Notes: generated by a model not told the origin, from the letters alone. A stretch of DNA of 64,000 nucleotides from an uncultured Dermabacter sp. (GCA_947252755.1 CAMXWV010000008.1:59505-123504), one strand, 5' to 3'; counted from the stretch's first letter, positions 52,881 through 63,183 are shown. Numbers and translations: made by a program.

Positions 52881-54540
52881 CGGATTCTCCCTGATCACCT
52901 GTCCGTGGATTCGGGTTCGGCTGCATGATGATGAGAGCCGGCTCGTGTCCCTTACGGAGATCTTCTCGGGTGATGTGGACGCCGTGGCTCTGCAAGGAGA
53001 CTCCCCCACGCAGGACTATGCGGTGCTGCGCGTTCTGCTCAGCATCTTCATTCGAGGAAACGCTCTGTTCAGCGACTGGGATCTCACGGACAGGTATGAC
53101 CTCAATGACTGGCGCCGCGAGGCATGGCAGGAGGCGGTGAAGAACGAACCGGACTCGGCTGTTCTCCAGTACCTCGAGGAGTATGCGGACCGATTCGACC
53201 TCTTCCATGAGCGCACCCCGTTCATGCAGGCTCCTACGCTTCGCACGAAAGATGGCCGGCAGCTTCCCGTTCGTCGACTTGTTCCGGAAGCAGAGCAGGA
53301 CTACTTCGCTATGCGGGCAGGTGCCGCAGTGGACTCGCTCAGCCACGCTGAAGCTGCCCGGTGGCTGATCCACAGTCACGCCTTCGACTATTCCGGAATT
53401 AAGCCGGGTGTGGAGGGTGATCCTCGCGTAAAGGGTGGAAAAAGCTATCCCGTGGGCACAGGCTGGAGTGGATCAACCGGAGGCACCACCATCCTGGGCG
53501 CCACCCTGCGGGAGACTCTGGTCCTCAACAGCCCTGATGACGTGTTCTTGAACAGTGAGGGCGATCTTCCCGTATGGGAGCGTCCCCAGGACGGTCCGGA
53601 TGAACGGGAAAGCACCGTCCCAACAGGGGCATGCGACCTAATGACCTGGCAGACGCGACGGGTGCGCCTCCATTCGGATGGTGAGCAAGTCACCGGATGC
53701 ATGCTCACCAACGGGGACAAGATTCCTGATGCGGGCAAGAACGTGCTCGATGACCCTATGACCCCTTATCGCTTCTCCACGAACAAGTCCACGAAAACTG
53801 AGGACGTCTTCTATGCGCAGCCCTACTCCCCGGAGCGCACCGTGTGGAGGTCGCTTGAACCACTAGTGGCGCTGGGTGGTGACGTTCCGCTGGAGAAGAA
53901 GGCGAAACCCGGAAAGCGGCCTAAGAATCTGGACTGGCTCGCAGGTGCCGCACGGAGGTTCCCTCAGCTGCCCACAATCACTCCGATCAGATTGACCAGC
54001 ATGGTCTATGGCCCGAACGCGGCAACGATCACCGAGACAGTCGATGCCGTTCTTGACCTGCCTGTGGCGGTGCTCCAGCCGGACAATGACTACCTCCGCT
54101 CCACGCTGATCGCCACAGCCCGCACCACCCTGGACGCAGGCATCCTGCTCGGCAGATTCGGCGGTCACCTCTTGCAGGCTGCCGGAGGTGACTACGCTTT
54201 CCAGCCGCAGCACACCGAGAGCTTCCTCTCGGAATTGGAACAGCCCTTCCGTGACTGGCTCCGCACCGTTCCCACGAGCAGCGCAGCAGCATTCGATGCC
54301 GGTGTTGAACAGTGGCAGACGCTCTGCGCTGAGACGCTTCTTCAGAAGGCTCGCACTCTTGTCAACGGTGCCGGCACAAAAGCCTTGATCGGACGGACCC
54401 TGCGTGATGGAGAACGAGAGATTCCAATGTCCGCTGCACTTGCAGAAGTCCGCCTGAGACGAGACCTGGCCAAGACGCTCCCTTTGGCAACACCTTTCGC
54501 CGCTACTCCCACCCGAGAGGAGACTCAGCATGCTCGCTGA
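52870..54540 (+). CDS. cse1: Cse1 (CasA, Cas8e), Cascade large subunit
   Basis: 556 aa, within the family range (E. coli 502). It begins GFSLITCPWIRVRLHDDE, typical of Cse1, and contains a central region with TGWSGSTGGTTILGATLRETL and a helical C-terminal domain. In type I-E this subunit recognises the PAM and helps load Cas3. It overlaps cas3 by 11 bp and cse2 by 11 bp. Confidence 0.93.
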   Translation: MGANGFSLITCPWIRVRLHDDESRLVSLTEIFSGDVDAVALQGDSPTQDYAVLRVLLSIFIRGNALFSDWDLTDRYDLNDWRREAWQEAVKNEPDSAVLQYLEEYADRFDLFHERTPFMQAPTLRTKDGRQLPVRRLVPEAEQDYFAMRAGAAVDSLSHAEAARWLIHSHAFDYSGIKPGVEGDPRVKGGKSYPVGTGWSGSTGGTTILGATLRETLVLNSPDDVFLNSEGDLPVWERPQDGPDERESTVPTGACDLMTWQTRRVRLHSDGEQVTGCMLTNGDKIPDAGKNVLDDPMTPYRFSTNKSTKTEDVFYAQPYSPERTVWRSLEPLVALGGDVPLEKKAKPGKRPKNLDWLAGAARRFPQLPTITPIRLTSMVYGPNAATITETVDAVLDLPVAVLQPDNDYLRSTLIATARTTLDAGILLGRFGGHLLQAAGGDYAFQPQHTESFLSELEQPFRDWLRTVPTSSAAAFDAGVEQWQTLCAETLLQKARTLVNGAGTKALIGRTLRDGEREIPMSAALAEVRLRRDLAKTLPLATPFAATPTREETQHAR

Positions 54541-55234
54541 CACTTCATCCCCATCAATCCCATCGGAGTCGATGCCCCCCACCGGAGCCGCTTCAGCGCA
54601 AGCAGGGCTGCGCGCTGCGGTCCGCGCCACCGTGGAATCCCTTCAAGGCGCCATGCTGGGCCAACACGGCGATGCGAAACAGCGCTCAGCACGTGCCATG
54701 CTCGCTGGCCTGCGCCACGCCACAGGGCAAACGGCTGACAGGCACCCGCTCGAGTTTGAACGGATCCTCAGCAGCCTCGTTATCCCCCTCAGAGATGAGG
54801 AGGTGGGGAAAGGCAACGCCGCGAGCCGTTCCGAACAGGCGGTCTTCGACGCGCTGACACTGTTCGCAACGCATGCCCAAAGCGCCACTGAACCAATCCA
54901 CACGGAGCAGCGGTCCTTTGCAGCGGCGGTGGGACTGCTCATCAAAGGGAGCTCCTCCCAGTCGCTGAAGCCTCGTTTTGATGCGCTGCTGGCCGCTCGC
55001 ACTCACCGTGCCCGCCTCACTCATCTCCGCTCACTCATCACGCTTCTTCGCGGCTCTCGCATCCCGTTTGACTACGGCCAGCTTGCAGTGGATCTGCGAA
55101 CGCTGTCAGGGCCGCATCGGCAAGCAGTTCTTCTCCGCTGGGCTCGAGACGTAGCACTCGGACCCTCGCGAGAGAAGCCAGATTCACCTGCGGCTTCACC
55201 CTCTTCGTCCACTTCTGATTCACCAACCTCCTGA
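54530..55234 (+). CDS. cse2: Cse2 (CasB), Cascade small subunit
   Basis: 234 aa, all-helical, basic, with the family-type segment KQRSARAMLAGLRHATG near residue 45. The first 25 and last 20 residues are Ser/Pro-rich tails. Two Cse2 copies stabilise the crRNA-DNA hybrid in Cascade. Overlaps cse1; 11 bp precede cas7. Confidence 0.88.
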   Translation: MLADTSSPSIPSESMPPTGAASAQAGLRAAVRATVESLQGAMLGQHGDAKQRSARAMLAGLRHATGQTADRHPLEFERILSSLVIPLRDEEVGKGNAASRSEQAVFDALTLFATHAQSATEPIHTEQRSFAAAVGLLIKGSSSQSLKPRFDALLAARTHRARLTHLRSLITLLRGSRIPFDYGQLAVDLRTLSGPHRQAVLLRWARDVALGPSREKPDSPAASPSSSTSDSPTS

Positions 55235-55245
55235 AAGGTATGCAC

Positions 55246-56376
55246 ATGTCTCTCATTCTTGATATCCACGCCCTTCACACGATCCCGCCGAGCAACATCA
55301 ACCGGGATGACACCGGCGCACCCAAATCCGCGGTCTTCGGCGGCGTGCCGCGCCAGCGTGTCTCCTCCCAGGCGTGGAAGCGCGCTATCCGGCGAGAGTT
55401 CGAGAACACCCTGGGTCAGCAGAACGTCGGCTACCGCACGAAGCATGCTGCCGAGAAGATTCAGGAACGGCTCACTGCTCTTGCCAGTGAGCGCGGCGTC
55501 GAGCTGAGTGCGGATGAAGCAGCGGCAGCGGTCAAGGCTCTCTTCGCTGCAGCGAAGATCAAGCTAACCACCCCGAAGGCAAAAGAGGGCGAAGCGCCAG
55601 GTGCGGACCAGACTGGTTACCTCCTGTTCCTTTCCTCCCGGCAGATCGATCGGGCCGCCGAGCTTCTGCTGAGTCTTGAAGGCGCCAAGCCCAAGGCCGC
55701 GGACGCGAAAGACGTGCTCGACACCCACCACAGCATTGATATCGCGATGTTCGGCCGCATGCTGGCTGACGCCCCGGATTACAACGTGGACGCATCGGTG
55801 CAGGTTGCTCATGCGTTGGGGGTTCACGAGTCGGAGCCTGAGTTCGATTACTTCACCGCAGTTGACGATGTGGTTGAGGACAATGAAGAGACTGGTGCCG
55901 GCATGATCGGCACCGTGCAGATGATGTCCTCCACGCTCTACCGGTATGCAACGGTGAACCTGGACGGCCTTCGGGAGAACCTCGGAGATGAGGACGCTGT
56001 GATCCCGAGTGTGGCCGCGTTCGTGAATGCGTTCATCACCTCAATGCCCACCGGCAAGATCAACACGTTTGCGAACCAGACCCTTCCGGAGCTCGTGTAC
56101 GTTGCAGTGCGCAATGATCGCCCGATCTCATTGGTGAACGCCTTCGAGGAGCCCGTTGCGGTAGGCGATGATCGCGGACGACGCGTGCAGGCAGCTGCAC
56201 AGCTCGCCCACGAGGCGCGGCAGATCCACAGTGCCTACGGCTTCGATCCCGTTGCAGCCTTTGTGCTGGGAACCGACGAGATGAAGTCTGAGCTTGCCGG
56301 GCTGGGGGAGGATGTTTCGCTGCGTGAGCTGCCTGCGGCACTTGAAGCGGCGCTGGCTGAGAGCAGCGGATCGTGA
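55246..56376 (+). CDS. cas7e: Cas7e (CasC, Cse4), Cascade backbone
   Basis: 376 aa. The ATG at 55246 was chosen over 55240 because AAAGG lies seven bases before it and MSLILDIHALHTIPPSN matches the family start. NRDDTGAPKSAVFGGV and RVSSQAWKRAIR are near-invariant Cas7e blocks; NTFANQTLPELV lies near residue 270. Six copies bind the crRNA spacer in Cascade. Its stop overlaps the cas5 GTG (GTGA). Confidence 0.96.
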   Translation: MSLILDIHALHTIPPSNINRDDTGAPKSAVFGGVPRQRVSSQAWKRAIRREFENTLGQQNVGYRTKHAAEKIQERLTALASERGVELSADEAAAAVKALFAAAKIKLTTPKAKEGEAPGADQTGYLLFLSSRQIDRAAELLLSLEGAKPKAADAKDVLDTHHSIDIAMFGRMLADAPDYNVDASVQVAHALGVHESEPEFDYFTAVDDVVEDNEETGAGMIGTVQMMSSTLYRYATVNLDGLRENLGDEDAVIPSVAAFVNAFITSMPTGKINTFANQTLPELVYVAVRNDRPISLVNAFEEPVAVGDDRGRRVQAAAQLAHEARQIHSAYGFDPVAAFVLGTDEMKSELAGLGEDVSLRELPAALEAALAESSGS

Positions 56377-57083
56377 CCTCGACTCTGCTTCTCAAACTGA
56401 GTGGTCCACTGCAGTCATGGGGGCACCAGGGACGGTTTGATAGCCGGACCACCGGCAGCCAGCCAACGAAGTCCGGAGTGCTCGGGCTTATTGCCGCGGC
56501 ACAAGGCAGGCGCCGGTCTGACTCGCTGGAGGACCTGCTGCAGCTTCGATTCGCCGTGCGCATCGACCAGCCGGGGAAGATCCTGCATGACTATCAGACT
56601 GCGCAGACGTGGCAGGAGAAAGGCAAGCCTCGAACCTCGCTGGTCAGTCGTTATTTCCTTCAGGACGCGGTGTTCCTTGCGGCGGTTGAGTCGCAGAACA
56701 GGACAGTGCTTGAAGGTATCCGGGAGGCGGTCCGTCACCCGCGGTTTCCGCTGTATCTTGGCCGCAGATCATGCCCGGCGAACTGGGACCTCATTCAGGG
56801 CATTGTGGATGTTGACGCGGTGAAGGCGCTCCATGATGCGCCGTGGCTCGCCGGAGTACCCCACCGGCGCTCGTCGGCGCGCACGGTGTACCTGCCGATT
56901 TACCGCGATGCGGCTGGGTCAGAAGCCGGAGAACGGCGGCAGGACGTCCCGCTGAGCTTTGATCAGGGCAATCGCGAATATGGGTGGCGCACCGTGGTAG
57001 AGCACGGTGAGCCTGTGACCCGGGCGAATGAACTGGGCCAGAAGAGTCCTGATCCATTCTTTGACACGGTGGTGCAAGCATGA
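56373..57083 (+). CDS. cas5e: Cas5e (CasD)
   Basis: 236 aa. GTG start; begins TSTLLLKLSGPLQSWGHQGRFD, the RAMP-family Cas5 start, with TGSQPTKSGVLGLIAAAQG and the Arg-rich loop following. It caps the 5' handle of the crRNA. Overlaps both neighbours by 4 bp. Confidence 0.95.
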   Translation: MTSTLLLKLSGPLQSWGHQGRFDSRTTGSQPTKSGVLGLIAAAQGRRRSDSLEDLLQLRFAVRIDQPGKILHDYQTAQTWQEKGKPRTSLVSRYFLQDAVFLAAVESQNRTVLEGIREAVRHPRFPLYLGRRSCPANWDLIQGIVDVDAVKALHDAPWLAGVPHRRSSARTVYLPIYRDAAGSEAGERRQDVPLSFDQGNREYGWRTVVEHGEPVTRANELGQKSPDPFFDTVVQA

Positions 57084-57790
57084 ACACATTGAGCCGGGTC
57101 CACTTGGACCCGTCGAGGCGTGGGGCGCGGAAGCTGATTGGAAATCCCCAGGCGATGCACGCTGCGGTGATGGCTGCTTTCAGCGCTGGCGAACTCGGCG
57201 ATAGTGGCCGCGTGCTGTGGCGCCTGGACAGTGATGTTCACGGTCATGTTGTGTACCTGAGCGGTCCCGGCGTGCCCGACCTGAGAGTGATCACCGATCA
57301 GGCAGGGCGGGCCGATCACCCGGGGGACACCGCTGACCTGCGGCCCTTCCTGAATGCGCTGGCCGAGGGGCAGACCTGGGCGTTTCGCTTGACAGCGAAC
57401 CCGGTGAAGTCCATTCCGCAAGGCCCGAACCAGCGGGGAAGGGTAGTGCCGCATGTGACTGTTGCCCAGCAGCTTGCCTGGCTGGATCAGAAATCCCGTC
57501 AGCACGGCTTCACAATCTGCCGCAGCAGTTCAGTGCAAGGCGAGGAGCTGAACGATACACCCCTGCTGGATGCGGTTGTGTCACGCCGGATGGACCTGCG
57601 TTTCTCGAAGCGCAGCCCTGCTGAGCGCCGCGGGCCGCGGGTCACTATCCGAACCGCGCGCTTTGATGGGCGATTGGAAGTGACGGATGCTGAATTGCTC
57701 CGTCGCACCCTGCTGGAGGGTATCGGCCGGGCCCGCGCGTACGGGTGCGGCTTGCTCTCCCTGGCTCAGCCGGCGCTTGCCGACGTCTGA
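57080..57790 (+). CDS. cas6e: Cas6e (CasE), crRNA-processing endoribonuclease
   Basis: 236 aa. RAMP fold with the C-terminal glycine-rich loop GIGRARAYGCGLL and a His in the N-terminal region (QAMHAAVMAAF, near residue 30) at the position of the catalytic His of Cas6e. It cuts the pre-crRNA at the base of the repeat hairpin, here CCCCGC-GAAT-GCGGGG. 2 bp separate it from cas1. Confidence 0.95.
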   Translation: MNTLSRVHLDPSRRGARKLIGNPQAMHAAVMAAFSAGELGDSGRVLWRLDSDVHGHVVYLSGPGVPDLRVITDQAGRADHPGDTADLRPFLNALAEGQTWAFRLTANPVKSIPQGPNQRGRVVPHVTVAQQLAWLDQKSRQHGFTICRSSSVQGEELNDTPLLDAVVSRRMDLRFSKRSPAERRGPRVTIRTARFDGRLEVTDAELLRRTLLEGIGRARAYGCGLLSLAQPALADV

Positions 57791-57792
57791 CA

Positions 57793-58716
57793 ATGGTCAG
57801 CCGTCCTAGCGCTGCTCCGCTTGAGCGACGTGCGCTTGCTCGAGCGGAGCAGCGGCTGAGTTTTCTCTACGCTGAACAGTGCGCGGTGCACCGTGACTCT
57901 AACGCCGTCACTCTGACCGATAGCCGCGGGGTTGTGCATGTTCCTGCGGCATCACTGGCGGCGTTGCTGCTTGGGCCAGGAGTGCGCATCACCCATGGGG
58001 CGATCTCGCTGCTCGGTGATTCGGGCGTGTCGATCGTGTGGGTGGGGGAGAGGGGCGTGCGCTACTACGCGCATGGCCGATCGCTTTCGGCGTCCTCCCG
58101 CCTTGCGGAGGCGCAGGCAGCGATCGTGAGCAACCAGCGCCGGCGGCTCGAGTGCGCTAGAGCGATGTATCGGATGCGTTTCTCCGGAGAGGATGTGTCC
58201 AGGCGATCGATGGCAGAGCTGCGTGGTCGAGAAGGCGCCCGCATGAAGAAGATCTATCGAGCCCATGCGGAACGAACCGGCGTGGAATGGAAAGGGCGAG
58301 ACTATGACAGCGCGGACTTCAGCGGGTCAGACCCGATCAACCAGGCTCTGACCTCAGCTAATGCGGCCCTGTACGGGGTGACCTCCGCCGTTGTTGTGGC
58401 CCTCGGGGCGGTTCCGTCACTGGGTGTGATCCACTCTGGAACTGACCGCGGGTTTATCTTTGACATTGCCGACCTGTTCAAAGCAGAGCTGGTCATCCCG
58501 GTTGCGTTTGATGTTGCGGCAGCAGGTCCTGATGATGCTGGGCCACGCGCGCGGCGAGCATTTCGGGACGTCGTGCTGGAGTCACGACTGATTCCTCGAA
58601 TGATTGGGGCGCTGTACGAGCTGCTTGAGGTACCCGACGAGCTTGATCTTGCACTCGGCGATCTTCTTTTGTGGGATGAGCTGGAAGCGGTAGCTGCCGG
58701 AAAGAACTGGGCCTGA
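57793..58716 (+). CDS. cas1: Cas1e integrase
   Basis: 307 aa from the ATG at 57793. Likely active-site residues: Glu in ELRGREGARMKKIY near residue 140, and His and Asp in VIHSGTDRGFIFDIADL near 218-230, matching the E/H/D set of E. coli Cas1. Together with Cas2 it inserts new spacers at the leader end. The stop overlaps cas2 (TGATG). Confidence 0.96.
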   Translation: MVSRPSAAPLERRALARAEQRLSFLYAEQCAVHRDSNAVTLTDSRGVVHVPAASLAALLLGPGVRITHGAISLLGDSGVSIVWVGERGVRYYAHGRSLSASSRLAEAQAAIVSNQRRRLECARAMYRMRFSGEDVSRRSMAELRGREGARMKKIYRAHAERTGVEWKGRDYDSADFSGSDPINQALTSANAALYGVTSAVVVALGAVPSLGVIHSGTDRGFIFDIADLFKAELVIPVAFDVAAAGPDDAGPRARRAFRDVVLESRLIPRMIGALYELLEVPDELDLALGDLLLWDELEAVAAGKNWA

Positions 58717-59060
58717 TGCTCACACTGGTTCTGACCGCGGTGCCGGCTGGACTGCGGGGCGATCTGACAAAGTGGCTTTTGGAGATCAGCCCAGGAGTGT
58801 TCGTGGGGAATCCGAGCGCGCGAGTGCGAGATGAACTGTGGGAGCGAGTGTTGGACTTCATCGCGGAGGGACGAGCACTGCTCATCTACCCCGACGCAAA
58901 TGAGCAGGGATTCTCCTACCGGGTTCATCGGCACACGTGGCAGCCGGTTGATTATGACGGAGTGACCCTGCTGCGCAGGCCTGCCTCCGATGAAGCACCA
59001 CGTTCAAGGCGCACCGGGTGGAGCAACGCGTCGAGGTATCGACGGGCTCGGCGACGCTGA
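58716..59060 (+). CDS. cas2: Cas2e
   Basis: 114 aa of the I-E type (begins LTLVLTAVPAGLRGDLTKWL, with PGVFVGNPSARVRDELWERV). It scaffolds the Cas1-Cas2 integrase. The C-terminus is Arg-rich (SRRTGWSNASRYRRARRR). Last gene of the operon, 66 bp before the first CRISPR repeat. Confidence 0.95.
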   Translation: MLTLVLTAVPAGLRGDLTKWLLEISPGVFVGNPSARVRDELWERVLDFIAEGRALLIYPDANEQGFSYRVHRHTWQPVDYDGVTLLRRPASDEAPRSRRTGWSNASRYRRARRR

Positions 59061-59126
59061 GACGGTCTCGCGACCAAGTTGTAGCTATACTCGACTCACG
59101 GCTTTTGTTTCCCCAGGTGGGGAAGT
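59061..59126 (+). promoter_or_regulatory. CRISPR leader
   Basis: 66 bp, more AT-rich than its surroundings. It contains a -10-like TATACT (59086-59091) that could start the pre-crRNA near 59098, and an inverted repeat TTCCCCAGGTGGGGAA (59109-59124) directly before the first repeat. Confidence 0.7.
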
Positions 59127-62100
59127 GTGTTCCCCGCGAATGCGGGGATGAGCCTCCCTCGAGCGATCGCAGCCGCAGACTGAGGGGGGTGTTCCCCGCG
59201 AATGCGGGGATGAGCCCAAAGCCGAGAACGCCGGCCAGGTCGCATACCTGTGTTCCCCGCGAATGCGGGGATGAGCCGTCGGCTCCAGTGAAAACAGCCC
59301 CACACAAATTGTGTTCCCCGCGAATGCGGGGATGAGCCCATCCGGCCGGTCATCCTCATCCGGGCCGTCCTGTGTTCCCCGCGAATGCGGGGATGAGCCC
59401 CACCACCTCGGCCGCGCCCTCGGGGGACACGTGTGTTCCCCGCGAATGCGGGGATGAGCCTCAACCTGGGGCTACCCGCGGAAACATGGGTTGGTGTTCC
59501 CCGCGAATGCGGGGATGAGCCGTATGCTCAGCAGATGGCCAAGCGGCTCGGCGTGTGTTCCCCGCGAATGCGGGGATGAGCCTGGTTCCCGTTGGCTGAA
59601 TTGGAGTTGGTACGCGTGTTCCCCGCGAATGCGGGGATGAGCCCAATGACCACCAAGTACAACAGCATCGACAACAGTGTTCCCCGCGAATGCGGGGATG
59701 AGCCCACAATCGACCCACCCAGGCCCGTGAACTCCCGGTGTTCCCCGCGAATGCGGGGATGAGCCCCCGGCGTGTTCATGGAGTCCGCGCGCGGCCGTGT
59801 GTTCCCCGCGAATGCGGGGATGAGCCCGATGAGTCAATCGAAACTAGCTGAAACCATTGGTGTTCCCCGCGAATGCGGGGATGAGCCCTGTTCCAGCGAT
59901 CGAATACCGAATGTGGGTGGGTGTTCCCCGCGAATGCGGGGATGAGCCCGGTTCATACTGTGTGATGCGCTGGTCGTTTACGTGTTCCCCGCGAATGCGG
60001 GGATGAGCCCATCTCGTTACCTGCAGGCAGCAGCTGGCGTGGGTGTTCCCCGCGAATGCGGGGATGAGCCGTCAACGCCCGGTCCTGCGAGGAACGAGCG
60101 GGTGTGTTCCCCGCGAATGCGGGGATGAGCCGCCGGCGAACCTGCTGGGACCGGATCAATGCTCGTGTTCCCCGCGAATGCGGGGATGAGCCCGAGAGGT
60201 CGAGTTCACCACTGCTGCCGGCGAAGTGTTCCCCGCGAATGCGGGGATGAGCCCAACTGACCATCTCTCAACGCAACCCTAGCGGGGGTGTTCCCCGCGA
60301 ATGCGGGGATGAGCCGTGAACAGCGCCACAACCACCCCACATGGGGTTGTGTTCCCCGCGAATGCGGGGATGAGCCCCTTGGCGACCAGTTTGGCTTGGG
60401 CCTGTACAAGTGTTCCCCGCGAATGCGGGGATGAGCCTGTGTGAGCATTCGCTGCGCGCGGTCGCGATGGGTGTTCCCCGCGAATGCGGGGATGAGCCCT
60501 CGCAGGCCGGGCCTGGGACTATGACCTGCGAGTGTTCCCCGCGAATGCGGGGATGAGCCGTCACCAACGTGGAGGACAGCCTCAGCCCCGTGGTGTTCCC
60601 CGCGAATGCGGGGATGAGCCTCCGCAAGCGGAACCTCGCAGCGGTGGATGACAGTGTTCCCCGCGAATGCGGGGATGAGCCGAGCAGCGGGCGGAGATCA
60701 AAGCGCTAAAGGAGGTGTTCCCCGCGAATGCGGGGATGAGCCGATCGGCCCGGTTGATGGGAAGCTGGGGCATGGGTGTTCCCCGCGAATGCGGGGATGA
60801 GCCCCAATGCTAGAACTTTCACCCGCCGCCGTACGTGTGTTCCCCGCGAATGCGGGGATGAGCCCGGGTGGACAACTCAGATTGCGGAGTTGGAGGCGTG
60901 TTCCCCGCGAATGCGGGGATGAGCCGTTCACGGGCAGGGACTGGGCGGTGGAACGGCGGTGTTCCCCGCGAATGCGGGGATGAGCCGCCGTCAGCAATCC
61001 ACCTGAGCTGCTGCAACACGTGTTCCCCGCGAATGCGGGGATGAGCCCCGCAGCATACGCGGCATCAATCTTATCTGGAGGTGTTCCCCGCGAATGCGGG
61101 GATGAGCCGATCGAGCCGCTAATATCCGCATGATCGAGAATGTGTTCCCCGCGAATGCGGGGATGAGCCGTGGTTTCCCGGTTACGAAACGTGGGGATGC
61201 TCGTGTTCCCCGCGAATGCGGGGATGAGCCCGCAACGAAACAAAGGAGACTAAGTAATGTCGCGTGTTCCCCGCGAATGCGGGGATGAGCCGTACGGCCG
61301 TCGCATCCCCCTCACGTGGGAAATGTGTTCCCCGCGAATGCGGGGATGAGCCCTTCACCAAAAGAGTTGCAACCCCCGCCAGCAGGTGTTCCCCGCGAAT
61401 GCGGGGATGAGCCTGTTGAGGCCACTGGTTTTCCTCTCCCTGTGCTGTGTTCCCCGCGAATGCGGGGATGAGCCGTCGCACATCTACGCCCGCTTCGATG
61501 AGGGCCAGTGTTCCCCGCGAATGCGGGGATGAGCCTTATTGACGAATACCTCACCAACAACTGACCATGTGTTCCCCGCGAATGCGGGGATGAGCCCAGG
61601 TAGACATGGCACACTCAAAATGTGCCGCCGTGTTCCCCGCGAATGCGGGGATGAGCCCCGCACATCCGCAAAACAGCGTCCGAACGTTTCGTGTTCCCCG
61701 CGAATGCGGGGATGAGCCCACACCCACCAGTCGAGGGAGAAGATGAAGAATGTGTTCCCCGCGAATGCGGGGATGAGCCGGCCTCATCGAACTTCCCGAC
61801 TGGGAAGGCGACGTGTTCCCCGCGAATGCGGGGATGAGCCGTCCGCGCCTGAGGTACCGGTGCAGGCACCAGAGTGTTCCCCGCGAATGCGGGGATGAGC
61901 CGGGAGAGGGAGAAACCAATGCAGAACACAACCGGTGTTCCCCGCGAATGCGGGGATGAGCCCTTACAGACAGAGAGGGAGAGACCAATGATCCAGTGTT
62001 CCCCGCGAATGCGGGGATGAGCCCCGTGAACATGCTCACACTGCCACCCCCGGAAGGTGTTCCCCGCGAATGCGGGGATGAGCCCGTGGGTGCTGTGACC

Positions 62101-63183
62101 TTCAGCACGCCCGCGTTGTGTTCCCCGCGAATGCGGGGATGAGCCCTCGGCATGACCGAACCCGAACAGATCACGCCCGTGTTCCCCGCGAATGCGGGGA
62201 TGAGCCTGACCGAAGACCACGAACCCTGCTATTGGACCGGTGTTCCCCGCGAATGCGGGGATGAGCCGGTCCCACACTGCGAGGGCTTTAGCCGCGGCCT
62301 GTGTTCCCCGCGAATGCGGGGATGAGCCCCATGGTATCCTCCGGCAGGAGGCGGCCCTGAGGTGTTCCCCGCGAATGCGGGGATGAGCCCCTGTGGCCCT
62401 TGTCACACGAGTTGACACGCGGGTGTTCCCCGCGAATGCGGGGATGAGCCGAAAATGCAGGTCGCGCCCGGTTTCTGCTTCGAGTGTTCCCCGCGAATGC
62501 GGGGATGAGCCGTTTTCGGTGCGAGACGTTCCACCGTGACCACGGTGTTCCCCGCGAATGCGGGGATGAGCCTCCTGAGGGGCTGCGGCAGCGGTCTCAT
62601 AATGCGTGTTCCCCGCGAATGCGGGGATGAGCCCTGTGCCACGTCCTCACGCTTCACACCCAGCTGGTGTTCCCCGCGAATGCGGGGATGAGCCGTTGGT
62701 CGCGGCGTACGAGTCACTGCCGTCTACGTGTTCCCCGTGAATGCGGGGATGAGCCCTCATGCGTTGCCTTGAAATCGGCACGCGGAGAGTGTTCCCCGCG
62801 AATGCGGGGATGAGCCCATCGAGGGCCTCTACACGCTCAAGACGCGGCGGTGTTCCCCGCGAATGCGGGGATGAGCCCGGGAACCCGATCCCCAACTACA
62901 AACTCAAACTGTGTTCCCCGCGAATGCGGGGATGAGCCCTAGCTGAAGCCATTGAAGATTGGCGGGCTGAAGTGTTCCCCGCGAATGCGGGGATGAGCCT
63001 AGACGGCTCAGTATCCCAGTCGCGTGCCTCAGGTGTTCCCCGCGAATGCGCGGGTGGGCCTGGCGGGACGAACGCCAGGGGGAGCTTCTTACTGTTTTCC
63101 CCGCGAATGCGGGGATGAACCCTAGTGTCGGCGCGGTTCGAGCCCGTAGTCCGCGGTATTCCCCGCGGAGGCGGGATTGGCTG
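59127..63183 (+). CRISPR. Type I-E CRISPR array, 67 repeats and 66 spacers
   Basis: The 28-nt repeat GTGTTCCCCGCGAATGCGGG-GATGAGCC recurs with a 61-bp period. By start-position arithmetic there are 67 copies: the first at 59127, the last intact one near 62972, and three decayed copies at 63033, 63094 and 63156. One further variant, at 62728, has CCCCGTGAATG. Spacers are 33 nt, except a few of 34. The repeat folds as CCCCGC-GAAT-GCGGGG, which suits Cas6e. Leader at the cas2 side and decay at the far end give the transcription direction. All apparent proteins read through this region are translations of repeats. Confidence 0.98.
63033..63183 (+). repeat. Decayed trailer end of the CRISPR array
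   Basis: Three terminal repeats carry several changes each: 63033-63060 ends GCGCGGGTGGGCC; 63094-63121 starts GTTTTCCCC and ends GATGAACC; 63156-63183 has CGCGGAGGCGGGATTGG. Spacing remains 61-62 bp. Confidence 0.9.
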
